Assembly (NCBI GenBank): GCA_017410745.1
Contig: JAFPPJ010000262.1
Location: forward strand, 1 to 7,106
From: Oscillospiraceae bacterium
GTDB lineage: Bacteria > Bacillota > Clostridia > Oscillospirales > Ruminococcaceae
Direction of reading: 5' to 3'
Length of the DNA stretch: 7,106 nt
A program made the translations under genes and the position numbers. Shown in pieces: positions 1 through 4,177 of the stretch (position 1 is the first letter of the stretch; each line of letters begins with the position of its first letter). The notes below the pieces were generated by a model. The model had not been told where the DNA came from. It worked only from the letters and a program-made list of their open reading frames with translations, and searched no databases.

Positions 1-791
1 CGCCCTTTGACAGCACCACCTCATTCCGCCCCGGCACGCGCTTCGGCCCTGCTGCCATAAGGAGCGAGAGCTTCGGGATAGAGACATACTCCCCCTATCA
101 GGACAAGGATCTTACAGACATAAGCGTGTTCGACTCGGGCGACCTTGAGCTGCGCTTCGGCTCGCCTGTGTCCGCACTTGACGATATAAAGGCACATACC
201 GCTGAGATACTCGATGCGGGCAAGCTGCCCGTGATGCTCGGCGGCGAGCATCTTGTGACCCTCGGTGCGTTCAGGGCGGTCACACAGAAATACGGCGATG
301 TGCATATCATACAGTTCGATGCGCATACAGACCTCAGAGAGGACTATCTCGGGGAAAGACTGTCACACGCCTGTGTGATGCGCCGCTGCTATGACATAGT
401 CGGTGACGGTCATATATGGCAGTTCGGCATACGCAGCGGTGAGAGATACGAATTCGAGTTCGCACGCGAGCACGGGCACATATATCCCGCGGCTGTGAGC
501 GGCGTTGATTTCTCGGGAGTGGATGAGTGCGTGAAGGCGCTCGCGGGCAAGAAGGTGTATCTCACGATAGACCTTGATGTGCTCGACCCCGCATACCTCC
601 CCGGCACCGGTACGCCCGAGGCAGGCGGTGCGACCTTCTCGCAGCTGCTCGATGCGGTGATAAAGATAGGCAGTCTAGACATAGTGGGTATGGACATAAA
701 CGAGCTGTCCCCCCACTACGACCAGAGCGGACGCTCCACGGCACTTGCCTGCAAGCTGCTCAGGGAAGCGCTCCTCGCAGTGATAAAGTAA
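1..791 (+). CDS. speB: Agmatinase (ureohydrolase family), 5' partial
   Basis: Cytosolic Mn-dependent enzyme that hydrolyses agmatine to putrescine and urea in polyamine synthesis. The reading frame is open from base 3, with the true start upstream of the window. The fragment is 262 residues and begins at PFDSTTSFRPGTRFGP; compared with the usual 285-300 residues, about 25-30 are missing. All ureohydrolase metal-binding motifs are present, in fragment numbering: GGEH (80-83), DAHTD (106-110) and DLDVLDP (190-196). They are joined by the GTGTPEAGG loop (201-209) and a C-terminal DINELSP. The preserved SHACVMRR segment and FGIRSG also match agmatinases. A GTG at 126 is an internal codon, because homology continues upstream of it. 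A hairpin follows 4 nt after the stop, so this is the last gene of its transcript. Arginase or formimidoglutamase are alternatives, but the SFRPGTRFGP / DAHTDLR pattern fits agmatinase best. Confidence 0.93.
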   Translation, partial: PFDSTTSFRPGTRFGPAAIRSESFGIETYSPYQDKDLTDISVFDSGDLELRFGSPVSALDDIKAHTAEILDAGKLPVMLGGEHLVTLGAFRAVTQKYGDVHIIQFDAHTDLREDYLGERLSHACVMRRCYDIVGDGHIWQFGIRSGERYEFEFAREHGHIYPAAVSGVDFSGVDECVKALAGKKVYLTIDLDVLDPAYLPGTGTPEAGGATFSQLLDAVIKIGSLDIVGMDINELSPHYDQSGRSTALACKLLREALLAVIK

Positions 792-795
792 GACA

Positions 796-825
796 ATCCC
801 CGGACAGGCTCCGGGGATATCTTTA
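796..825 (+). terminator. Intrinsic terminator after speB
   Basis: A perfect 9-bp inverted repeat, ATCCCCGGA (796-804) and TCCGGGGAT (810-818), encloses a 5-nt loop CAGGC. It starts 4 nt after the speB stop. The 3' tract is only moderately T-rich (ATCTTTAT), so termination may be incomplete. Confidence 0.75.
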
Positions 826-930
826 TGCGGAAGGGATATGACAGCTTTCCACTGTTTATCGTGAACGTATAAAGACTTTGCCGTTTACGGTCATGATACT
901 ATTTATGTGCCTTAACAGTTGCGGGAGCGA

Positions 931-962
931 AAAATCAGATTCAGTATCTGAGCGCTGATTTT
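931..962 (+). other. Nested stem-loop upstream of the 59-aa gene promoter
   Basis: An 8-bp outer stem, AAAATCAG (931-938) with CTGATTTT (955-962), encloses an inner 4-bp hairpin, TCAG (941-944) with CTGA (948-951). The A-run on one side and T-run on the other would let it act as a weak bidirectional terminator that insulates the next promoter. Its 3' arm runs into the first 11-bp regulatory repeat (from 959), so it could also be part of an operator. The role is inferred; the symmetry is seen directly. Confidence 0.4.
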
Positions 963-991
963 AATCTTATTCTAATCTGATTTAAATTGAA
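959..991 (+). promoter_or_regulatory. Three 11-bp direct repeats (putative response-regulator box)
   Basis: Three consecutive 11-bp units begin at 959 (TTTTAATCTTA), 970 (TTCTAATCTGA) and 981 (TTTAAATTGAA). The last overlaps the -35 hexamer. Direct repeats one helical turn apart, abutting or overlapping -35, are the classic arrangement bound by OmpR/PhoB-family response regulators. The same element, at the same distance from -10, sits upstream of the CPBP gene (4100-4121). The regulator is not encoded in this window. Confidence 0.55.
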
Positions 992-1015
992 ATCTCAGCA
1001 TTAATGTGGTAGAAT
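987..1015 (+). promoter_or_regulatory. Sigma-A promoter of the 59-aa gene
   Basis: The -35 TTGAAA (987-992), a 17-bp spacer and the -10 TAGAAT (1010-1015) are preceded by an extended -10 TGG (1007-1009). Transcription would start near 1022, giving a leader of about 33 nt before the ATG at 1055. Confidence 0.75.
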
Positions 1016-1054
1016 ATAGACACTGAAAGGGAAACCACTACAGGAGGCGGTTAT

Positions 1055-1234
1055 ATGAAAAAGGCAGCAGAAATTGCAGAGAATGCAGTATTGGCAATAC
1101 TAAACGGCATCGTTACAGTGTTTGATTTCATCTCTGATCTCATCACGCCCAATGATCCGCTCATGAAGGTGACTAATCCCTTCACAAGACAGAGCTTTGC
1201 CGAGAATGTACGCAACAGCGGCAAGAAGAATTGA
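1055..1234 (+). CDS. 59-residue small protein of unknown function
   Basis: I do not recognise this gene. The ORF has strong support: an extended -10 promoter 40 nt upstream, a consensus AGGAGG (1042-1047) 7 nt before the ATG, and an intrinsic terminator 53 nt after the TGA. It is thus monocistronic. The product starts MKKAAEIAEN and has one long helix-prone, largely apolar stretch (about residues 4-30, ending VFDFISDLI) with acidic residues spaced along one side. This suggests an amphipathic or membrane-skimming helix. A proline-containing polar segment (TPNDPL, NPFTRQ) and a basic end (NSGKKN) follow. There is no signal-peptidase site, no double-glycine leader and no cysteine. The shared regulatory repeats with the CPBP/ABC operon suggest a joint stress or peptide-related role. 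Alternatives are a small membrane-associated regulator or a leaderless secreted peptide. Confidence 0.75.
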   Translation: MKKAAEIAENAVLAILNGIVTVFDFISDLITPNDPLMKVTNPFTRQSFAENVRNSGKKN

Positions 1235-1244
1235 GCTTGTTCGT

Positions 1245-1259
1245 GATCGCAATGCGATC
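1245..1259 (+). other. Small perfect hairpin after the 59-aa gene
   Basis: GATCGC (1245-1250) and GCGATC (1254-1259) form a 6-bp perfect stem with a 3-nt loop AAT, 10 nt after the stop codon. It lies in the 3' untranslated region before the main terminator and may stabilise the short mRNA. There is no immediate T-run. Confidence 0.4.
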
Positions 1260-1287
1260 TTAATATACGTTTCTCCTTAAAAAAATG

Positions 1288-1321
1288 AAAGCGCGGGACT
1301 GATAGCCCGCGCTTTTGTTTT
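1288..1321 (+). terminator. Strong intrinsic terminator of the 59-aa gene
   Basis: A 10-bp stem, AAAGCGCGGG (1288-1297) with CCCGCGCTTT (1306-1315), has an 8-nt loop and continues into TTTTGTTTT. A run of A precedes the stem, so it could also terminate from the other strand. It separates the small-gene unit from the PadR operon. Confidence 0.9.
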
Positions 1322-1447
1322 GCGCAGACATACGGCGGAGGGCGGACGATCGGACGTGAAAACGGCAGGAATTGTACAGTGTGCACATCCGGAGAGGGGA
1401 TAGATGGTGCGTGTGTTGTGCGAAACGTAAATTCATACGAAAGGGTA
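1322..1447. other. Unassigned intergenic stretch
   Basis: This lies between the terminator and the PadR-operon promoter. I see no ORF with a ribosome binding site on either strand and no convincing structured RNA. The only notable item is an 8-bp palindrome, TGTGCACA, at 1380-1387. Confidence 0.5.
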
Positions 1448-1476
1448 TTGACAACTATGTCGAGGTGTGATATACT
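1448..1476 (+). promoter_or_regulatory. Near-consensus sigma-A promoter of the PadR operon
   Basis: A perfect -35 TTGACA (1448-1453), a 17-bp spacer with extended -10 TGA (1468-1470), and a -10 TATACT (1471-1476). A promoter this strong in front of a regulator operon implies it is normally held down by a repressor. The overlapping 15-bp array is the obvious operator. The expected start near 1483 gives a leader of about 77 nt. Confidence 0.85.
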
Positions 1477-1542
1477 CTAACCATGATATATCGAGGTTCG
1501 ACATATCGGAGCGTGATACATCACGACACGATATGTCACGAT
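1452..1542. repeat. Tandem ~15-bp repeat array over promoter and leader (putative operator)
   Basis: Six degenerate units start at 1452, 1467, 1483, 1498, 1513 and 1528. The last four have an exact 15-bp period, and a single extra base sits at 1482. The shared core is GATATRTC (GATATATC, GACATATC, GATACATC, GATATGTC), usually followed by a CG- or ACG-containing arm, giving an approximate consensus NYGATATRTCRMGRY. Adjacent units form larger symmetry: GATATATCGA (1485-1494) faces TCGACATATC (1498-1507) across 3 nt, and CGTGA (1512-1516) faces TCACG (1521-1525). The first two units cover the -35 to -10 region and the last four lie in the leader up to 6 nt before the RBS. Binding by the PadR protein encoded in this operon is inferred. 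Confidence 0.7.
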
Positions 1543-1559
1543 GAAACAGGAGGATAAAT

Positions 1560-1835
1560 ATGAACACCAACATCAATGAAAAGAAGCAGTGGACAGCAGC
1601 AATAGTACTCGGAGTCATCGGCATACTGGCCGGAGCATTCGTTCCGATAGTCGGCATCATACTCGCAATCATAGGCATAGTTACCGCAGTGCTCCACAAG
1701 GAGACACACAAGATCACGGTCGGCATCGTATTCGATGTGCTCGCACTTCTGGTAAGCGGTGCAAGCTGGGCGATCGCAGCGTATATACTTGCTCATCCCG
1801 AGCTCATCGAAGCTGCAATGAACGCTAACGGCTGA
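1560..1835 (+). CDS. Small membrane protein, DUF4190-like (91 aa)
   Basis: First gene of the PadR operon, with AGGAGG (1548-1553) 6 nt before the ATG. A short hydrophilic N-terminus (NTNINEKKQW) leads into a long apolar region rich in Gly, Ile and Val at residues about 12-45. This region would form two closely spaced membrane helices, the second being VPIVGIILAIIGIVTAVL. A charged turn (HKETHK) and a third helix (about 52-78) follow. The G-x-x-G-x-x-x-x-F-x-P-I-V-G pattern resembles DUF4190-type small membrane proteins; this is recalled resemblance, not a search result. No catalytic residues are visible. Being first behind a repressor-controlled promoter, it is likely one of the structural outputs of the system. 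Function unknown. Confidence 0.8.
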   Translation: MNTNINEKKQWTAAIVLGVIGILAGAFVPIVGIILAIIGIVTAVLHKETHKITVGIVFDVLALLVSGASWAIAAYILAHPELIEAAMNANG

Positions 1836-1869
1836 TAAGTCCGAAGGTACAGGAAAGAGGCGCAGGATA

Positions 1870-2133
1870 ATGAAAGATGAATTCCGGAGGAAACCCGATA
1901 CTGTAAAGGGTCTGATGACATTCTTGTTCGTTCTGGCACTTGTGCTGGCGGTGCTAAATCCCTTCTTCTCATGGATATTCGGCAGCATCATACTGAATAT
2001 CTCCACACTCAACGGCAAGGAGAGCGGGAACGAAAGCATAGAGAAGCTTGGAAAAGTATTCTTCTATATATGTATCGCGGCAGGCGTGGTCGGGATCATC
2101 TGTAAATATGTCCTGCATCTGTATACGATCTGA
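1870..2133 (+). CDS. Two-TM small membrane protein of unknown function (87 aa)
   Basis: Second gene of the operon, 34 nt after the previous stop, with an AGAGG ribosome binding site (1856-1860) 9 nt before the ATG. A basic N-terminus (KDEFRRKPDTVKG) precedes the first helix (about residues 15-42, including VLALVLAVLNPFFSWIFGSI). A polar loop (NGKESGNESIEKLGK) and a second helix (about 63-83) follow. The positive-inside rule puts the N-terminus in the cytoplasm. The layout (helix, NPFFSW-type break, polar loop, helix) resembles the short hydrophobic proteins often found near PadR/DUF2812 genes, but I cannot assign a family. It could be a partner subunit of the 91-residue protein upstream. Confidence 0.75.
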   Translation: MKDEFRRKPDTVKGLMTFLFVLALVLAVLNPFFSWIFGSIILNISTLNGKESGNESIEKLGKVFFYICIAAGVVGIICKYVLHLYTI

Positions 2134-2141
2134 GGTGCAAA

Positions 2142-2489
2142 ATGAACACTTGGTTCATATGGCTCGTGGTCTTTACAATGATCGCAAGGAGAAGAAAAGA
2201 GGAGCGGGAAGCTGAACTGGTACGCAGTAAAGCATGTCTGCGCAGAAAGAAAGGCAAGGCTAAGATCATGGAAGATATGATAAGGGAATATCTCGGCAAG
2301 GACGTAGTGATATACACTCTCGGGAGCAGCAGCATGGTGAGCGGTGTGCTCGACCTGGTAAAGGACGGCTGGTGCGTGATAAAGGACTTCGAGAGCGGCG
2401 AGGCTCAGACGGTAAATCTTGAATATGTGGTAAGGGTGCGCGAGTATCCCAAGGACAAGAACGGCAAGCGCAAGTTGATATTTGATTGA
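2142..2489 (+). CDS. Membrane-anchored protein with small beta-rich (Lsm/SH3-like) domain, 115 aa
   Basis: Third gene, 8 nt after the previous stop, with GAGGTG just upstream. Residues 2-14 (NTWFIWLVVFTMI) form a single short membrane anchor. It is followed by a very basic, probably helical linker (ARRRKEERE to LRRKKGKAK, about 15-41). The C-terminal part, from MEDMIREYLGKDV at about 43, has an N-terminal helix and then alternating beta-prone strands with GSSSMVSGVLDLVKDGW and GEAQTVNLEYVVRVREYP. This pattern recalls stand-alone Lsm/SH3-like barrel proteins of about 70 residues annotated as DUF6897-type in Clostridia. Such proteins normally lack the anchor, so this may be a membrane-tethered version. 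An internal ATG at 2268 could produce the domain alone. The stop overlaps the start region of the PadR gene, indicating translational coupling. Confidence 0.8.
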   Translation: MNTWFIWLVVFTMIARRRKEEREAELVRSKACLRRKKGKAKIMEDMIREYLGKDVVIYTLGSSSMVSGVLDLVKDGWCVIKDFESGEAQTVNLEYVVRVREYPKDKNGKRKLIFD

Positions 2490-2491
2490 TC

Positions 2492-2498
2492 GAGGGTG
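2492..2498 (+). promoter_or_regulatory. RBS that decides the padR start
   Basis: GAGGGTG lies 5 nt before a TTG at 2504, and the following AT extends the match to the 16S 3' end. The alternative TTG at 2486 lies upstream of this site and has no purine-rich element of its own, so 2504 is preferred. Confidence 0.55.
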
Positions 2499-2503
2499 AT
2501 GAT

Positions 2504-2839
2504 TTGCCGGAATTTGAAAAGCTTGTAAAGAGCTATCTCCCTATGACTGAAACCGCGCTGTATATACTGCTCTCGCTGTATGAGCCCCGTCACGGCTACG
2601 GAATATCAAAGTATGTGGCGGAGCTCACCGGCGACCGCATCAAGCTGGGCTCGGGCACTATATACGGCACGCTTACCAAGATGCAGAAGGACGGACTGAT
2701 AGATATATACGACAACACGGACAAGCGCACGGTATATGAGCGCACGGACACGGGCACACAGATACTCGAACGTGAGATCGCACGGATAGAGAGCGTATAT
2801 ACGAACATCAGGACTGTCGCAGAGGGAGGAGCTATATGA
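2504..2839 (+). CDS. PadR-family winged-helix transcriptional regulator (111 aa)
   Basis: Cytosolic DNA-binding repressor. The winged-helix domain covers almost the whole protein. A first helix (EFEKLVKSYLPMTETALYILLSL) leads to the family hallmark EPRHGYGISKYV. The recognition helix and wing follow in KLGSGTIYGTLTKMQKDGLIDIYDNTDKRTVYERTDTG. The C-terminus is a short helix (QILEREIARIESVYTNIRTV) suited to dimerisation, so this is a small PadR without the long C-terminal domain. The TTG start at 2504 is chosen from the GAGGGTG site; TTG at 2486 would add six residues. The gene overlaps the next by ATGA. PadR proteins commonly repress their own operon and respond to small molecules or envelope stress. 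The 15-bp array at the operon promoter is the likely target. Ligand unknown. Confidence 0.92.
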   Translation: MPEFEKLVKSYLPMTETALYILLSLYEPRHGYGISKYVAELTGDRIKLGSGTIYGTLTKMQKDGLIDIYDNTDKRTVYERTDTGTQILEREIARIESVYTNIRTVAEGGAI

Positions 2840-3975
2840 AAATGATGCTGCCGCTTTGGATAATAGACCCTGTTTCGGCGGAAAAGAAGCTGGACGGACT
2901 TGCATCTCAGGGCAAGAAGCTCGTGAGCATGGGCTTCTTCGGGAACTGCACATTTGAGGATGCGGCTCCCCGTAAGGTGCATCACAGGATAGTGCTCGAA
3001 AAGGGCGGCTTAAAGAAAGGCACTGCTGCTAAAGGCTGGGAAGAACTTTGCAGCGGGAAGCTTTTCTATGTGACGTGCAATGAGAACACGGACGAGGACA
3101 TAAGCTACACATCATACAGGACACTCCACAGCATACTGAAAATGCTCTGCTTCTTTATGATATGTGGGTGCATCGGCATGTTCAGCGGCATGATAATGGC
3201 ACGAGTGGACATGGAGAAGGAAACGCTTTTCGTAATGCCCGATACTCTGATATACAGCTTGATCATGATCGCCGTGGGAGCGATATGGGCAGCGTTCATC
3301 ATCTGCGACAAGAAGATGCCCGGAGAGACAACGAAGATGGGCGGATATATGAAGACCATCCCCGAGGAGAACTTCATATACGACAAGGCCACAGAGAAGC
3401 GTATGCTGAAGGAAAAGACCATGAAGATGGCGATAAAGCCCGGCTGGTTCTATGCGCCCGACAAGGCTGAACAGTGGGTACAGGACATGGCTCGTCAGGG
3501 CTGGGTGTTCTACCGCTTTGACCCGGCAGGCCTGTGCTTCTACTTCCTGAAGGAGGAGAGCGCAAAGCTGAAATTCGTGGTGGACTATCAGAACGTTGCA
3601 TCCGATGAATACTATCAGCTAATCAAGGATGAGGGCTGGAAGCTGGAATTCACGAGCGTATCAAGGACGATGGGCTTCACGATATGGACGAAGCGATGGG
3701 ATGATGACGAAGAGGAGCCGTACTTCTATTCCGATATTGCGGATGAGTACACACGCGCAAAGAGACTGACACTGACCTTCGGCCTGACCATCGCACTGAT
3801 GATAGTGGTATGCATCGGACTGATGGTGCTCTATTTCACTACGCTTGCAGAGGATGACAGTCTCCCGGCACTACTGGAATTTGTCATAGTATACACCGTA
3901 ATTACGATAGAATATCTGATCTTCTTGATCCGACTGATCGGATACTTCTTCCGCGTAAAGGCCAAAACAAAATAG
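2836..3975 (+). CDS. DUF2812 membrane protein with duplicated module (379 aa)
   Basis: The last gene of the operon is coupled to padR by a 4-nt ATGA overlap, with GGGAGGA (2824-2830) upstream. It has two soluble DUF2812-like modules, each followed by a membrane hairpin. Module 1 is about residues 7-82 (SAEKKLDGLASQGKKLVSMG, then a strand-rich part). TM1 is about 100-122 and TM2 about 136-157. Module 2 is about 203-288 and is the better match: DKAEQWVQDMARQGWVFYRF, then FVVDYQN, DEGWKLEF and a closing WTKRW. TM3 is about 313-335 and TM4 about 347-371, with an acidic stretch (DDDEEEP) before TM3. Genes for DUF2812 proteins are typically next to padR in Firmicutes, and the family is thought to sense or transmit a signal to the regulator; its biochemical function is not known. 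The duplicated arrangement suggests internal gene duplication with divergence. Confidence 0.87.
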   Translation: MKMMLPLWIIDPVSAEKKLDGLASQGKKLVSMGFFGNCTFEDAAPRKVHHRIVLEKGGLKKGTAAKGWEELCSGKLFYVTCNENTDEDISYTSYRTLHSILKMLCFFMICGCIGMFSGMIMARVDMEKETLFVMPDTLIYSLIMIAVGAIWAAFIICDKKMPGETTKMGGYMKTIPEENFIYDKATEKRMLKEKTMKMAIKPGWFYAPDKAEQWVQDMARQGWVFYRFDPAGLCFYFLKEESAKLKFVVDYQNVASDEYYQLIKDEGWKLEFTSVSRTMGFTIWTKRWDDDEEEPYFYSDIADEYTRAKRLTLTFGLTIALMIVVCIGLMVLYFTTLAEDDSLPALLEFVIVYTVITIEYLIFLIRLIGYFFRVKAKTK

Positions 3976-4079
3976 CGGGTACGACCCGCAGCGATATTGG
4001 CGGGCACGACCCGCGGCGACCTTGGCGGGTACGATCCGCAGCGATATTGGCGGGTACGACCCGCGGCGATATTTGCGGG
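3975..4079. repeat. Four 25-bp tandem repeats with GC-rich hairpins
   Basis: Units lie at 3975-3999, 4000-4024, 4025-4049 and 4050-4074, with a 5-base remnant GCGGG at 4075-4079. Each begins with a hairpin of the form GCGGGT-ACG-ACCCGC and ends with a linker such as AGCGATATTG. Copies differ at few positions. In unit 3 the change to ATCCGC keeps pairing as a G-U wobble in RNA. The array begins at the last base of the DUF2812 stop codon. There is no T-run, so it is not a normal terminator. It may slow transcription, protect the 3' end of the PadR mRNA, or bind a protein. Confidence 0.85.
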
Positions 4080-4099
4080 AAAACAAGGCGGCGCACGAT

Positions 4100-4121
4100 T
4101 TCTAATCCTATTTTAATGGTA
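4100..4121 (+). promoter_or_regulatory. Two 11-bp direct repeats (putative response-regulator box) of the CPBP operon
   Basis: Two abutting 11-bp units, TTCTAATCCTA (4100-4110) and TTTTAATGGTA (4111-4121), lie upstream of an extended -10 that lacks a good -35. The first repeat starts 40 bp before the -10, exactly as the repeat at 970 does for the 59-aa gene. This is the expected layout for an activator of the OmpR/PhoB class that substitutes for the -35 contact. Confidence 0.55.
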
Positions 4122-4145
4122 ATATCCGACAGGATATGGTATAAT
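4117..4145 (+). promoter_or_regulatory. Extended -10 promoter of the CPBP/ABC operon
   Basis: A perfect -10 TATAAT (4140-4145) has the TGG extension (4137-4139). The hexamer 17 bp upstream (TGGTAA, 4117-4122) is a poor -35, so activation by a factor at the adjacent repeats is plausible. The predicted start is near 4152. Confidence 0.7.
4122..4137. repeat. Inverted repeat between -35 and -10
   Basis: ATATCC (4122-4127) and GGATAT (4132-4137) form a perfect 6-bp inverted repeat with a 4-bp gap (GACA). It sits inside the spacer and touches the extended -10, where a bound repressor would block polymerase. It is absent from the otherwise similar promoter of the 59-aa gene. Confidence 0.4.
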
Positions 4146-4164
4146 CTTATAGTAAATAAAATAT

Positions 4165-4170
4165 GGGGGT
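4165..4170 (+). promoter_or_regulatory. RBS that decides the CPBP start
   Basis: GGGGGT lies 7 nt before the ATG at 4178. It overlaps the upstream ATG at 4163, which has only A/T-rich sequence in front of it, so initiation at 4178 is favoured. Confidence 0.5.
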
Positions 4171-4177
4171 ACATATT

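Noticed and set aside
126..791. GTG at 126 as the start of the agmatinase.
   Set aside because: Agmatinase homology (PFDSTTSFRPGTRFGP) continues in frame back to base 3, so 126 is internal and the gene is cut by the window edge.
860..889. Imperfect inverted repeat CGTGAACG / CGTTTACG in the intergenic region.
   Set aside because: Only 8 bp with a mismatch and a 14-nt loop, no T-run and no nearby gene start. Likely chance.
1452..1542. CRISPR array as an explanation of the tandem repeats here and at 3975-4079.
   Set aside because: Repeats are contiguous, with no unique spacers between copies, and no cas gene is present.
1433..1726. Minus-strand ORF whose end reads as pentapeptide-like repeats (DIS, DVS, DMS, DIS).
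   Set aside because: The five-residue periodicity is only the 15-bp DNA array translated backwards. The rest of the frame is the shadow of the 91-residue membrane protein, and there is no RBS at its start.
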